A stretch of DNA of 64,000 nucleotides, taken from Gemmatimonadaceae bacterium. Its GTDB lineage: Bacteria; Gemmatimonadota; Gemmatimonadetes; Gemmatimonadales; Gemmatimonadaceae. The position numbers were made by a program, and so were the translations under genes. Location of the stretch: assembly GCA_036496605.1 (NCBI GenBank), contig DASXKV010000025.1, positions 1-64,000 on the forward strand. Reading direction: 5' to 3'. This document shows, piece by piece, positions 15,420 to 25,921 of this stretch; position 1 is the first letter of the stretch; each line of letters opens with the position of its first letter. The notes under the pieces are model-generated. The model was given only the letters and a program-made list of their open reading frames with translations, was not told the DNA's origin and ran no database searches.

Positions 15420-17909
15420 TTACTCGTAATGCAACGCTTGCACCGGATCGACGCGCGCCGCGCGCAGGGCCGGCAGGCATCCTGCCGCGAGCGCGACGAG
15501 CGCAATGAGCACCGCCGATCCGGTCATAACCAGCGGATCGCTGCCCTTCATTTCGAAGAGGAGCGACGCCGCACCGCGCCCGATACCGTAGGCCGCCGCG
15601 GCGCCGATCACAGCACCAATGAGCGTCATCATCGCCACTTGCCGGAGCACCATGCGGAGGATCGCGCTCGCATCCGCGCCGAGCGCCATACGCACGCCAA
15701 TCTCCTTGGTGCGCTGCACGACCGAATAGGCGAGCACGCCGTAGAGGCCAATCGCGGCGAGCAGCGTCGCAAGGGCGGCGAATGCCGCGGACAACGTGCT
15801 GATCATGCGGTCGAGGTAGACGTTGTCCTTCACCTGCTGCGGCAACGTCTTGAACTCTTCGATCGGCAGGTTCTGGTCGAGCTTCGCGATGACACCCCGG
15901 ATCTCTGGCATGAGCGTCGACGGCGGAAGCGCGCTGCGGACGTAGAAGCTCAGCGACCCGAGGGTGCTGTCCTGTTTGTACGGAAAGTAGAACAGCGGCG
16001 GGATTTGGTCTTTCACACTGTTGTACTTCGCGTCCTTCACCAGCCCAACGATCTGGACGTTGAGGCTGTCCCCCTGGCCCATCAGCTTGCCCACCGCGTC
16101 GCGACCGAGGCCAAACTTCTTCGCAAACGCCTCGTTCACGATCGCCACTTTCGGCGTACCAATGCCGTCGCTGGGCGTGAACTCGCGGCCGGAGAGAAGT
16201 GGAATGCCGAGCAGCGAGAAGTAGCTCGGGCCGATGGCATTGAAGCGTGCGTTCGCGTCGGTATCCGGTGTCTTGTCGAATCCCTGGACCCTGACATCAC
16301 TTCCCCAGCTGTCGCCGGACAGAATGGGCACGAGTGAACCGACGATGCCGCGCACGCCGGCGAGCGCGCCGATCTGGTCCTCGATGTTCGTGAACAGCTG
16401 CGCGTACTGCGCGGGCTTGTAGCCGTTGAGGTCCGGCGACACGCGAAGGGTGATCACGTTCTCGGTGTCGATGCCCAGATCCACGCGACTCACGTTGGCG
16501 AGGCTCTTGATGAACAGCCCCGCAGACACGAGCAACGCCATCGAGAGCGCGATCTGCGTCGTGACGAGCGACGTGCGGAAGCGTGTGGCACCGCGCGTGC
16601 TCGACGCCTTGCCCGAGTTGTCGCGCAGCGCCGTCACGAGGTCGGGGCGCGTGCTGTGCAGGGCGGGGAAGAGACCAAAGAGCACGCCCGTAATCATCGA
16701 CAACAGTCCGGCAAAGATGACGGCGCGGCCGCTGAGCGAGAACACCATCGTCGTCGCGACGTCACCCGGGAGCAGGGCCACGATCCCCTTGAGCGTTGCG
16801 TAAGCGATGCCGAGGCCCGCGATGCCGCCGAGCAGGGCGAGGAGCACGGACTCGGTGAGCAGTTGCGCGAGCAACTGCGTGCGCGTGCCGCCGAGGGAGA
16901 GGCGTACGGCCATCTCGAGCGTGCGGCTCGCCGCGCGCGCGAGGAGCAGATTCGCAATGTTGGCGCAGGCGATGGCGAGCACGACGAGCGTGATACCCAA
17001 AAGAAGGATCAGCGGCGTCTTGGTTTCCTTATGCAGGCCGCTCTGGCCGCGGCGCCCATCGGTGAGCGTGAGGGACTTGGCCTTGAAGCGCGCCAGCGAG
17101 TGCTCGCTGAGGCCCTTTTGTAGAGCGGCTTCAACGTTGTTTATGATGCTATGATACAGGACGTTCTCCTGCGCCTGCGCCTGTTGCATCGAGACGCCCG
17201 GCCCGAGCCGAGCGAACAGATACAGCCAATAGCGCCGGCGATTCTCGAATTGCGCGGAGCCTTTATTCATTGCGTCGGCCATGGTGACCGGCACGTAGAC
17301 GTCGGGCCTGTTGCCTAACGTGGTGCCGTCGAAGCCGTCCGGACCGACGCCGATGATGGTGAGCGTCTGGCCGTTGACGATGATCGGTTTGCCGATCACC
17401 GACGGGTCAGCGCCGAGATGCGTCAGCCAGAATCCGTGGCTGAGCACCGCGATGGTGTTGCCGCCGATGATCCGGTCGTCCGTGGCGTTGAAGAGACGGC
17501 CGAGCGACGGCTTGACGCCGAGCACCGGGAAGTACGACCCGGACACCGCCAGGCCGTTACCGCTGAGCGTCTGCCCCTGAAAGGCGACGTTCGCGCCGAA
17601 GTGCACGTGCGCGGCGACGCCGCTGAACGGGCCGGGCTGGGCCTCGAGGTCACGGAACATCTTGTAGCTGAAGACCTCATCGCAACCACCGGCCAGGCCG
17701 CACGACTGCGAGCCCGGATTCATCGAGTTGCCACCGAAGTCGACCAGGCGCTCAGGGTGTGAGACCGGGAGCGGCGCGAGCAGCATCTGGTTGAACAGCG
17801 AGAAGATCGCCGCGTTCGCGCCGATCCCCAGAGCCAGCGAGAGAATGGCGACCACCGTGACGAACGGCGTCTTGAAGAGCGTCCGGAAGGCCAGTTTGAT
17901 GTTTCGCAT
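15420..17909 (-). CDS. ADOP family ABC transporter permease
   Basis: An 829-aa protein when started at 17909 (MRNIKLAFRTLFKTPFVTVV); the frame extends upstream only as an out-of-frame shadow of the YCII gene. Layout: TM1, a MacB-type periplasmic domain (LVDFGGNSMNPGSQSCGLAG, LGVKPSLGRLFNATDDRIIG), three TM helices of an FtsX domain, a second periplasmic domain, and a second FtsX domain ending RAARVDPVQALHYE. This duplicated layout is the ADOP type found in Acidobacteria and Gemmatimonadota. These permeases usually lack a dedicated ATPase nearby, as here. The substrate is unknown. Confidence 0.9.
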   Translation of the reverse strand: MRNIKLAFRTLFKTPFVTVVAILSLALGIGANAAIFSLFNQMLLAPLPVSHPERLVDFGGNSMNPGSQSCGLAGGCDEVFSYKMFRDLEAQPGPFSGVAAHVHFGANVAFQGQTLSGNGLAVSGSYFPVLGVKPSLGRLFNATDDRIIGGNTIAVLSHGFWLTHLGADPSVIGKPIIVNGQTLTIIGVGPDGFDGTTLGNRPDVYVPVTMADAMNKGSAQFENRRRYWLYLFARLGPGVSMQQAQAQENVLYHSIINNVEAALQKGLSEHSLARFKAKSLTLTDGRRGQSGLHKETKTPLILLLGITLVVLAIACANIANLLLARAASRTLEMAVRLSLGGTRTQLLAQLLTESVLLALLGGIAGLGIAYATLKGIVALLPGDVATTMVFSLSGRAVIFAGLLSMITGVLFGLFPALHSTRPDLVTALRDNSGKASSTRGATRFRTSLVTTQIALSMALLVSAGLFIKSLANVSRVDLGIDTENVITLRVSPDLNGYKPAQYAQLFTNIEDQIGALAGVRGIVGSLVPILSGDSWGSDVRVQGFDKTPDTDANARFNAIGPSYFSLLGIPLLSGREFTPSDGIGTPKVAIVNEAFAKKFGLGRDAVGKLMGQGDSLNVQIVGLVKDAKYNSVKDQIPPLFYFPYKQDSTLGSLSFYVRSALPPSTLMPEIRGVIAKLDQNLPIEEFKTLPQQVKDNVYLDRMISTLSAAFAALATLLAAIGLYGVLAYSVVQRTKEIGVRMALGADASAILRMVLRQVAMMTLIGAVIGAAAAYGIGRGAASLLFEMKGSDPLVMTGSAVLIALVALAAGCLPALRAARVDPVQALHYE

Positions 17910-17944
17910 GATCTCTTGGACGGCCCGGATGGCGATTTGGTTGA

Positions 17945-18361
17945 TTAACGGCTCTCGACGACGCGACTCCCTTCGATCTGCTCCGCCCGCACGTCGTCTT
18001 CCTCCTCGTACATCTGCCGGATCTCGATCTCGCCTTCCCACTTTGGCCAGTGAACGCGGTGCAGCTCCGTGAATTTGCGAGCTTCCTCGAGCGCTTCTGT
18101 TTTGGACGCGAGGTTGAAGATCGAGAACCCGCCGATCACTTCCTTCGACTCGGTAAACGGGCCGTCGGTCGTGATGATCTTCCCGTTCGTGATCCGCAGG
18201 CGCGCGCCCAACGACGTGGGTTTGAGACCGCCGAACGAAACCATCGTGCCGTTCTTGGCCGCTTCCTGGGCCAGCTTGTCGACGGCTTCGAACAGCGCGG
18301 CTGGCGGCGGTCCGGACGCGGCGAGGTTCTCGGAGCCTTTCACGATGAACATGTAGCGCAT
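17945..18361 (-). CDS. YCII-related (DGPF) domain protein
   Basis: A 138-aa protein when started at 18361 (MRYMFIVKGSENLAASG) with GGGAGAG upstream. It has the family hallmark TTDGPFTESKEVIGGFSIF (the DGPF motif), and ends with an acidic tail (MYEEEDDVRAEQIE). YCII-type proteins form dimeric ferredoxin-like folds and are frequently encoded with ECF sigma factors; none is seen here. It is 35 bp upstream of the ADOP permease on the same strand, so the two are probably one operon. Confidence 0.9.
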   Translation of the reverse strand: MRYMFIVKGSENLAASGPPPAALFEAVDKLAQEAAKNGTMVSFGGLKPTSLGARLRITNGKIITTDGPFTESKEVIGGFSIFNLASKTEALEEARKFTELHRVHWPKWEGEIEIRQMYEEEDDVRAEQIEGSRVVESR

Positions 18362-18642
18362 TGGCGGTTCTCTCCCAGACGGTTGAACGTGGTGAAGGTC
18401 GACGGTTTCGTGTCGCCTCCTTACCCTTACGTCGAACGAAGGTGGCTGCAATCGACAAGTTCAACTCGCCGGAATCGAATTACTGGTCCGGCTGCTTGTT
18501 GCGATCGATGTGGCAGGCCGAACGGTAGCGAGGACGTGGATGAAGCGCGCGCACTTTAGATTTGGCAAAGGCTTTGGCTTTTCGATCAGCAACAAGCGCG
18601 GTCAAGCCGCCGAACCTCCGGCCGCGACAACGCGTTGAGTCC

Positions 18643-20655
18643 ATGAGCGACAACGTCAGGAATGAAAAGCCCGCGAGCTCGGGTCGGCCGCCGAATCAAT
18701 CGACGAACCCCTTCGCCGGCGGCGCGGGTAAGCCGAAGAAACAAGCGCCAGTTCCTCCGCGGCGCACATGGCTGACCTTCTTCCTGCTGCTGCTCGCCAA
18801 TTTTCTCCTCGTCCGGCTCTTCTCGCCTGGCGCAGCAACGCCAACGAGAATCCCCTACACGCTCTTCAAGCAGGAAGTCCTCAAGGGGAACGTTCGCGCG
18901 ATCGATAGCCGAGGAGAAAACATCACTGGACAGTTCATCAGTCCAATAACCTATCCGCCGCCGGGCGACACATCGTCGCACACCAAGCCCGCGCGCCTAA
19001 CGACCTTCGCGACGACACTCCCACCGTTTGTGGATCCGGGCCTCGAAGCGCTGTTGATCGCCCACGGTGTACGGATCGACGCCGAGCCAGCAGAGAGCGG
19101 CGGGAATTCCCTAACGACATTACTCTTTGGCTTTGGGCCGGCCCTGCTGCTCATCGGATTCTATGTGTGGCTCTTTCGACGCGCCGCGAAGGCGGGTGGC
19201 GGGATGGGTGGGGCACTGCTTGGCGGTCTCGGGAAGAGCGGGGCGAAGCGCTTCGATCAGCAGCAAGAGGGCCGAGTCACCTTCGAGGATGTCGCCGGAA
19301 TCGACGAAGCAGAAAATGAGCTCGTCGAAATCGTCGACTTCTTGCGCGATCCGCAGAAGTACACGCGACTCGGCGGCACCGCGCCCAAAGGCGTCCTTCT
19401 GATCGGTGCACCTGGCACCGGCAAGACACTGCTCGCGCGAGCAGTCGCCGGCGAGGCGAACGTGCCGTTCTTCTCGATGAGCGGCTCCGAGTTCGTCGAA
19501 ATGATCGTCGGCGTAGGCGCGGCGCGCGTGCGCGATCTCTTCAAGCAAGCTCGCGAGAACGCTCCCGCAATTGTGTTCATCGACGAGCTCGATTCGATTG
19601 GGCGTGCGCGTGGGCGAGCCGTACTCGGTGGATCGAGCGAGCAGGAGCAAACACTCAATCAGATCCTGACCGAGATGGACGGCTTCTCGAGTCGTGAAGG
19701 CATCATCGTGATCGCGGCGACCAATCAGCCTGACATTCTCGACAAGGCGCTACTCAGGCCCGGCCGCTTCGACCGGCGCGTCGTCGTGAACCTTCCGGAC
19801 AAGAGAGGTCGCGCGGCGATTCTCGCGGTGCACACTCGTCGCGTGCCGCTCGCTGCCGATACGAGCCTGGACGGAATCGCCGCCGCGACGCCGGGACTCT
19901 CCGGCGCGGACTTGAGAAATCTCGTAAACGAGGCGGCTTTGCTCGCGGCTCGGCGCGAGCAAAATGAAGTGCATGAGAAGGATTTCATGGACGCTCTCGA
20001 GAAGATCGTTCTCGGGCCTGAGCGTCCCCTCCTGATGAGTCGGCAGGATCGCGAGCGGATCGCGTACCACGAGGGTGGTCACGCCATTCTCGGGCTTGTC
20101 ATTCCCGGAGCGGACCCCGTGCACCGCGTCACGATCGTCCCGCGCGGTGAAGCGCTCGGCGTCACATACCAGCGACCCGACACGGATCGGTACAACTATC
20201 CCGAGTCCTATCTTCGCGGGCGCATCGTCGGGATGCTCGGTGGACGTGCAGCGGAAGAGATCGTGTACAATACGAAGACGACCGGCGCGCAGAACGACAT
20301 CGATCAAGCAACGACGATCGCGCGGAACATGGTCACTCGATGGGGAATGAGCGACCGGTTGGGTCTCGTGCGCCTCGTCGGCCGCGAAAACCCGTACCTG
20401 GCCGGCCTGGATGGCGATGCAGCCGGACGCGGTCCGATCAGCGAGGATACGGCGCGCACGATCGATGCTGAGGTGCTGCGCATCATCGCCGAGAGCCACG
20501 ATGAAGCAAAGCGCTTGCTGACGAAGCACCGCCGCGAGCTCGACGCGCTCGCCGACGCGCTTCTGCAACGGGAGACGCTCGACGAACGGGAGATTCTCGA
20601 GGTGACTGGGCTGCCGCCAGCGCCGGTGCTCGAGAGCTTGCCGACGGAACAGTGA
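18643..20655 (+). CDS. ftsH: ATP-dependent zinc metalloprotease FtsH
   Basis: A 670-aa membrane-anchored AAA+ protease. TM1 is at 43-58, followed by a periplasmic domain and TM2 at 160-178. The AAA module has Walker A GAPGTGKT (255-262), Walker [12 protein letters not shown] and the SRH region [20 protein letters not shown]. The zinc site is HEGGH (476-480; more often HEAGH, still HExxH), with a downstream Asp ligand in [14 protein letters not shown]. It degrades misfolded membrane proteins and regulatory proteins. The ATG at 18643 is chosen because it gives the usual short cytoplasmic head; a TTG 81 nt upstream is in frame. Confidence 0.95.
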   Translation: MSDNVRNEKPASSGRPPNQSTNPFAGGAGKPKKQAPVPPRRTWLTFFLLLLANFLLVRLFSPGAATPTRIPYTLFKQEVLKGNVRAIDSRGENITGQFISPITYPPPGDTSSHTKPARLTTFATTLPPFVDPGLEALLIAHGVRIDAEPAESGGNSLTTLLFGFGPALLLIGFYVWLFRRAAKAGGGMGGALLGGLGKSGAKRFDQQQEGRVTFEDVAGIDEAENELVEIVDFLRDPQKYTRLGGTAPKGVLLIGAPGTGKTLLARAVAGEANVPFFSMSGSEFVEMIVGVGAARVRDLFKQARENAPAIVFIDELDSIGRARGRAVLGGSSEQEQTLNQILTEMDGFSSREGIIVIAATNQPDILDKALLRPGRFDRRVVVNLPDKRGRAAILAVHTRRVPLAADTSLDGIAAATPGLSGADLRNLVNEAALLAARREQNEVHEKDFMDALEKIVLGPERPLLMSRQDRERIAYHEGGHAILGLVIPGADPVHRVTIVPRGEALGVTYQRPDTDRYNYPESYLRGRIVGMLGGRAAEEIVYNTKTTGAQNDIDQATTIARNMVTRWGMSDRLGLVRLVGRENPYLAGLDGDAAGRGPISEDTARTIDAEVLRIIAESHDEAKRLLTKHRRELDALADALLQRETLDEREILEVTGLPPAPVLESLPTEQ

Positions 20656-20689
20656 CCTAGAAGTGCCACCGGGCCGTAAAAGGTGAAGC

Positions 20690-21066
20690 TTATCGCTGCG
20701 GCTTCGGTTTCAAGAGCTCGGCCACCTGTGACTCGAGCTTGGCGAGTCGCGCGGCCACTTCCTCGCGCGGGAGCGCGCCGGTCGCGTATTCGACGATATG
20801 CACGCCCTGCCCACTCCCGGTTTGATGCTGTCAGTATTGAGCTCCATTCCAGTGCTCAGGTTTCTCTCGCCCTGCTGAACGATTCGGCCATCACGAATCG
20901 CCGACACCATTGCCGGGCGGCCGGACAGTGAGAGTTGGCTCACCGAGAGAAAAACGTTAATGGAGCAGTGCTGCTGCGGCGGCTGTCCGATGCTAGCGCT
21001 GATCGGCAGGAGAAGGATCGTGGCGCCGATCGTAATGCTCGACCGGCTGCTGAGGCGAGAACGCAT
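20690..21066 (-). pseudogene. Small secreted protein gene, frameshifted
   Basis: The start at 21066 has GGAGGTGA and a signal peptide (MRSRLSSRSSITIGATILLL). The sequence runs to about residue 78 (LNTDSIKPG) and then loses coding character. A neighbouring frame continues with a clear protein end, GQGVHIVEYATGALP then EEVAARLAKLESQVAELLK, a short amphipathic coiled coil, stopping at 20690. One base restored near 20815 joins both parts into a protein of about 125 aa of unknown function. It is downstream of and convergent with ftsH. Confidence 0.65.
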
Positions 21067-21102
21067 GGTCACCTCCATCGAGTGAGCGAAGTGAGACTGA
21101 TG

Positions 21103-21903
21103 CTACGCGAGAACACCGTGTTTCCAGAGTTGCCACCACATCCACGTACGTACTTGCTCCATTCCCCGCTTCTCCTGCTCGACAGTGACATCCGTGAATC
21201 CGTCGATGAACCCTTCGTCGATGCGCGCGCGCGGACGCATGAAGCTGCGCTGATGGGAGAGAATGGTGACCGGATCGCTGGGAGCCGTTAGGCGGCCATC
21301 GGGTAGCCTTATGCTCGGTGCTGGCTCGCAGGAAATGAATCCGACCTGCTGGCGAACCTGCGCCTCGATACCGGCATCGCCCCAGGGAACGCCGCCCATG
21401 CCGCCATGCGTCGTGTAGAATTCCTGCTTCATGAGCTCGCCCAAGCCATTGATCTTCAGGCCGCAGTTACCGAAAGTCTCACGACTCGACGTGGACTTCA
21501 TCCGGACGGCGTGGTAGGCGTAGCGCACGTTGTCGGGAATGGTCCCTCCCCGCAGATCGACGCTCCGATCGACGGCATCGAAGAGAAACATCGCGTCGAC
21601 CCTTATGTCCGTGCGGGCCAGGAGCATGGCGGCGTCGATGGCGATCGCGCCGCCTCGGCTGTAGCCGGCGAGGAAGACCGTCTTGTCGCCACGCTCGCGT
21701 GCATAGCAGACGTCCTGCACGACGGTTTCGGGCCGGATCAAATTCCCGACGGTATCCGTGCCGGACCAGTCGGGCCCGCGGTAATACATGGCGTTGATGG
21801 CGCCCGGTGCCCGGCGGACGATCTGGTGAAGGAAGCTGTGTTGCATCTTGGCCTGGTAGACGTCGTCCCAGACAGGTCCGGTACCGTCGATCGCTGCAAG
21901 CAT
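21103..21903 (-). CDS. DUF2235/Tle1-like alpha/beta hydrolase
   Basis: A 266-aa protein when started at the ATG at 21903, which has GGGAG upstream; a TTG at 21954 is in frame but lacks one. It starts with IDGTG, followed by YYRGPDWSGTD, then the nucleophile elbow AGYSRGGA (Ser82), the likely catalytic Asp region MFLFDAVDRSVDL and a His-rich segment FYTTHGGMGGVPWGD. This is the layout of DUF2235 lipases, some of which are type VI effectors (Tle1). It has no signal peptide, and no VgrG, PAAR or immunity gene is nearby, so an effector role is not supported here. It is 51 bp downstream of a frameshifted lipoprotein gene. Confidence 0.7.
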   Translation of the reverse strand: MLAAIDGTGPVWDDVYQAKMQHSFLHQIVRRAPGAINAMYYRGPDWSGTDTVGNLIRPETVVQDVCYARERGDKTVFLAGYSRGGAIAIDAAMLLARTDIRVDAMFLFDAVDRSVDLRGGTIPDNVRYAYHAVRMKSTSSRETFGNCGLKINGLGELMKQEFYTTHGGMGGVPWGDAGIEAQVRQQVGFISCEPAPSIRLPDGRLTAPSDPVTILSHQRSFMRPRARIDEGFIDGFTDVTVEQEKRGMEQVRTWMWWQLWKHGVLA

Positions 21904-21954
21904 GGCGTGGTCTCCCGTCGCGCTACTCGTTAGGGTGATGTCGGCCCACAGCAA

Positions 21955-23045
21955 CTACTCGATGGCGGTGATGCTCCAGCGCACATGCGCGGTGCCGAGC
22001 TTCCCGTCGGCGGTGACTCCGGTTCCCACCATCGCCGCTGCGATTGGACTGTAGAGGTGATACCAGCCGGGGAGCGGCTTCGGCACACTATCGGGCGCGA
22101 CTTCCTCGATTGCCCACGCTCCGAACTGGCCGTCTCCGGCAACCGTCAATGGCGTGCTCAGGAGCGCGGTGTCGGGAAGGGCGACGGGCAACAGGTCGAT
22201 CCCTGCCGGAGGGACATAGGCGTTCGTGACGATCTGTCCGCTGCCGATACTCGCGAAAACCGTCGGCGACACCGTGAACTGCAGAGTGCACACGTGGAGG
22301 TCATTGTCGGTTGCCAGTGTCACCCAACCGATTGGGAACTGCGGGTCCTTCACGGCATCGCCATCTCCCTCGATGGCCAGGACATCGTTCTGCGTGATAT
22401 TGATCCACTTCTCGAGCATCGAGATGTGTCCCTTGATCGCATCGGATGCCTGGGATTCGTTCCAGTTGGTGAAGCTGGCGAAGCTCGAATCACCCATGTA
22501 CTGGTCGAACCGCATTGTCGCCGACCCTTGGTGCTCGAGCGAGTAGCCGACCTGGTCGCCGGTCGACGTATCCGCTCCCGAGACGCTATAGCTGTAGGAG
22601 AAGTCGACGCTGACGATCCATCCATGCACACGCGGTTTGAGCGCCGCGCAGCTCGTGAGGCCGCTGTCCGGTAAGGTCGAAACCGGAGAGGCGATCACGA
22701 CGAGCGTCGCCGAATCGCTTCGCACGCCTTGCGCGGTCGCGACGATCTTGGTCGTGCCAACCGAATCGCCGTAGCGCGCGTCGAGTCATCCGGACTCGTT
22801 GGGTCGACCGGGGCGACGCGCGGCTGCGACGATGTCCAAACGAAGCGGACATTCGGCACCGGCCGCCCCGACGCATCCAGCGCAACAGCGTGAAACTCGA
22901 GCTGTTGGCCCACGACGATCGTGTCGTTCGCCGGCTGGACGATCACTCGCGCGACGGTTTGGTGCGGATCGCTGACGCCACTGCACGCGGCGGCGAAAGC
23001 GACCAAGCTTAGTGTGAGCGTTTCGCGAACAGATGGGATGCGCAT
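21955..23045 (-). pseudogene. Ig-like (Big_2-type) lipoprotein gene, frameshifted
   Basis: The N-terminal frame (start 23045, MRIPSVRETLTLSLVAFAAAC, lipobox FAAAC) contains an Ig-like strand pattern (VIVQPANDTIVVGQQLEFHA, VPNVRFVWTSSQP). Near 22790 the pattern moves to another frame, where ARYGDSVGTTKIVATAQGV, SDSATLVVIASP completes the Ig-like domain. The protein then continues about 250 residues to the stop at 21955. A single-base indel would rejoin them into a protein of about 360 aa. The C-terminal 250 residues are not recognised. It is divergent from the BTAD regulator, with 89 bp between starts. Confidence 0.75.
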
Positions 23046-23134
23046 TGCTTGCGGGCCTGGCTTGCGGCACGCTACAATAGCCTCCGCAGATCAGCGGCTG
23101 CTCCGCGTATCATCAGGCGACGGTCAATCGGACT

Positions 23135-25798
23135 ATGTACCGGTTCAGAACCCTTGGCGGCGCGTTGCTCGAGGGCGAAAACGGACCGGTCTCCGGTCGA
23201 TCGAGCCTCCGGCTGCGCCTCGCGCTTCTGGCACTCCTCGCGGCGTCCCGCGATCGGGGTGTGGCGCGCGATAAGCTCCTCGTGTACCTGTGGCCGGAGG
23301 TTAATGCCGATCGAGGGCGACACTCCCTCTCGCAACTGCTCCACGCAATTCGTCGTGAGCTGGGAGCCGATGCGATCACGCTCGGCGTCGACGATCTGCG
23401 TCTCAATCCGTCGCACGTTTGGACGGACGTCGGCGCATTCGAGCAAGCAATCGTCGAGGGCAAGCTGGAAGTCGCGATCAACCTTTATGAAGGTCCGTTC
23501 CTCGACGGCTTCTTCCTTTCGAACGCGCCGGAATTCGAGCGGTGGGTCGAACAAGAACGCGCTCGTCTGGCGGGCGCGTTCACCAGCGCACTCGAAGCCT
23601 CGGCGCATGTCGCATCGCAACGCGGGGATCATCTCGACGCGCTGAAGTTCTGGCGACGACGGCTCGCCACCGATCCCCTGAACGCGGGCGCGACGCTCGG
23701 CGTGATGCGTGCCCTCGCTGCCACCGGCGATCGAGCAGGCGCGATTCAGCAAGCTCGAATCCACACGTCGGTTCTCGAGCGAGAAATGGGGCTGCCCCCC
23801 GATGCGACCGTCACCGGATTCGCTCAGCGGCTCCGCACGGAGAAAAGCCACCGCAGGGCCTCCGGTGAATCAAAGCCTCCTCATTCCGACAATTCACTGC
23901 CTTCGGAGAGCCCACGAGAGCATGTCGCCAACAGTCCGGCCGTGACGCCGGTCCATGTGCCGACGCTGGGACACGGTCGCCGTATTGCCGCGGCCCTCGC
24001 CATCGCGGTCCTCGTGGTCGCAGGTATTTCGCAAACACTCAATGGCGCCTGGAGGTCCACTCGCCGAGCTCCGAGGACGGTGGTAATCGGCGCAGTCAGC
24101 GGAACCGATGGTACGCTGACACTCGCGGTCGGCGAGGCGCTTCGCGCGGAGCTCGAAGCGGCACCGGGTCTTCACGTGGTCGCCGAAGCGCGAGCCCGCG
24201 AAGCACTGGCCTTGATGCGGCGGGCGCCGGAGACGCCAATCGCCGACTCACTTGCTTCACAGGTGGCGGCGCGTCTCGGTGCCCCGTTCGCCGTCACGGC
24301 GACCGCGGAGCCGCTCGGGCCAGGTGCCGAAATCGTCGTGCGCCTCATGGATTCTCGAGACGGAACGACGATCAGCACACTCTCCGCACATCCCGGCACC
24401 GCCGACGAAATCGTTGCGGCGGTCACGCGATTATCGGAGGAATTGCGTGAGCGCGCGCTCGACATTCAAGTGCCGGAGTCGGTCCCGGCGTTGCCTGCCG
24501 TGACGACGGCTTCCATTGCGGGGCTGCGCGACTACGCGCTCGCGCGGCAATCGATTGCTCATGGAGACAATGAACGCGCGCTGTCGTACGCTGAAGCAGC
24601 AGTCATTGAAGACAGCACGTTCGCGCTCGCGCACTATCTTCTTGGCGATCTCCTCTGGTATGGCGATCGCCAACACCACAGCGACGAACATCTCGAGCGG
24701 GCCTTCGCCTTGAGCAGTCGACTTCGGCCGCGAGAGCGTCTCATCGTGCGCGCCCGGTACGAGCAGCTCGTCCGCGACCGGCCCGATAGCGCGTTACAAT
24801 ATTGGCAACTCTTGCGCTCGGCATATCCCGACGAGCCGCGTGCCTACGAAGGGATGGCGTGGGCGTATACCGCATTGGGGCAACCACGCCGTGCCGATGC
24901 CGCGGCAGATACCGCCTTTCATCTCGATTCGACGGTTGGCCCACGCGGCGTACGCGGACACATTGGTGGCTTGATCGCCAGGGGAGACACCGCGGCGGCG
25001 ATCGCATACGCGCGCGCCAGCGGAGTGGGGATGTTGTTCGGCGTTCTATATGGAGTCGCCTTCGCGCACCGCGATTGGAATCGGATCTTGCGACTCTTGG
25101 ACAGCGCACAAACGTACGGGCTGAGCTCCGGACACGCCGGCGCCTTGCGGCAGGTCGCGTTCCTGGCTCTCGGGGATCTGGCGAATGGTGAGAAGGCACT
25201 AAACGACGTCCGTGCCGATCCACACGTGCAGTATTTGCCACGCGCGTTGTTGCTGCAGGCGCGGGCGGAGGCGACGCAAGGCTCAAAGGAACGCGCGGCG
25301 GCATTGTCGAGGGAAGCGCTCGTGTGGCTGCAGCAAGCGGACCTCTCACCACCTGCGTACGCCCGCCTTGCCGAACGCCTCGCGGATGCCGCGGCGCGTG
25401 CGGAGGACCCAGCGACTATCGCCGCGGTGCGCCGTCTCATTGTCGCGAAAGACGCGGGGCTCGGGCTGCGGAGCTACACACTGGCGATTCCAACGATCGA
25501 CGCGTGCGCGGCATTCGCGCGAGGTGACATGCGGACAGCGTTGTCACAGCTCGACCGCACACGTGGATCGATGTTCTACGGGCGCGCAGTATCGATCATG
25601 ATGCAGCTAGAGGCGGATGCGCTCGCGGCTTCAGGAGAGCGACAACGCGCCGACTCCATCTACCGGGTGCTGGCGGATCCGCCGCCGCTGATGGTCGACG
25701 GGGACATCGAGACCCTCGAGATAGTTCGCTACGCCGCTTCGCAAATTCTCGCGGCGGAGCGAACGGGCCGTTTCTCCTCCCCCATTGCCCGGCGCTAG
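23135..25798 (+). CDS. BTAD-TPR transcriptional regulator with internal membrane segment
   Basis: An 887-aa protein. Residues 1-95 form a winged-helix domain of the SARP/BTAD type (MYRFRTLGGALLEGENGPVS, LLVYLWPE, SLSQLLHAIRRELG). The bacterial transcriptional-activation helical domain follows at about 100-235. A hydrophobic segment at 284-299 (IAAALAIAVLVVAGIS) can span the membrane. The outer part starts with a TolB/FlgO-like segment (VVIGAVSGTDGTLTLAVGEA) and continues with tetratricopeptide-like helices to the end. It probably senses a signal outside the cytoplasm and activates transcription while membrane-bound. This inverted layout is frequent in Gemmatimonadota. Confidence 0.85.
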   Translation: MYRFRTLGGALLEGENGPVSGRSSLRLRLALLALLAASRDRGVARDKLLVYLWPEVNADRGRHSLSQLLHAIRRELGADAITLGVDDLRLNPSHVWTDVGAFEQAIVEGKLEVAINLYEGPFLDGFFLSNAPEFERWVEQERARLAGAFTSALEASAHVASQRGDHLDALKFWRRRLATDPLNAGATLGVMRALAATGDRAGAIQQARIHTSVLEREMGLPPDATVTGFAQRLRTEKSHRRASGESKPPHSDNSLPSESPREHVANSPAVTPVHVPTLGHGRRIAAALAIAVLVVAGISQTLNGAWRSTRRAPRTVVIGAVSGTDGTLTLAVGEALRAELEAAPGLHVVAEARAREALALMRRAPETPIADSLASQVAARLGAPFAVTATAEPLGPGAEIVVRLMDSRDGTTISTLSAHPGTADEIVAAVTRLSEELRERALDIQVPESVPALPAVTTASIAGLRDYALARQSIAHGDNERALSYAEAAVIEDSTFALAHYLLGDLLWYGDRQHHSDEHLERAFALSSRLRPRERLIVRARYEQLVRDRPDSALQYWQLLRSAYPDEPRAYEGMAWAYTALGQPRRADAAADTAFHLDSTVGPRGVRGHIGGLIARGDTAAAIAYARASGVGMLFGVLYGVAFAHRDWNRILRLLDSAQTYGLSSGHAGALRQVAFLALGDLANGEKALNDVRADPHVQYLPRALLLQARAEATQGSKERAAALSREALVWLQQADLSPPAYARLAERLADAAARAEDPATIAAVRRLIVAKDAGLGLRSYTLAIPTIDACAAFARGDMRTALSQLDRTRGSMFYGRAVSIMMQLEADALAASGERQRADSIYRVLADPPPLMVDGDIETLEIVRYAASQILAAERTGRFSSPIARR

Positions 25799-25921
25799 AA
25801 GCGCCTTCGATAATTGGCGGACGATCGCGAGATGGTCGCGATGAGCCGATGCCCGACTTGCCTAACGGGATCAATTGCTTGGCCGATTTCAGGGCGCGGA
25901 CGCCCTCGCTATACTAGGGAC

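Noticed and set aside
15429-16337. 302-aa plus-strand frame opposite the ADOP permease
   Set aside because: Antisense shadow rich in Arg/His/Glu; the permease frame has clear transmembrane and domain signals.
21103-21903. Type VI secretion lipase effector with immunity gene
   Set aside because: The hydrolase resembles DUF2235 proteins, but no VgrG, PAAR, Hcp or immunity candidate is nearby, and the upstream gene is an Ig-like lipoprotein.
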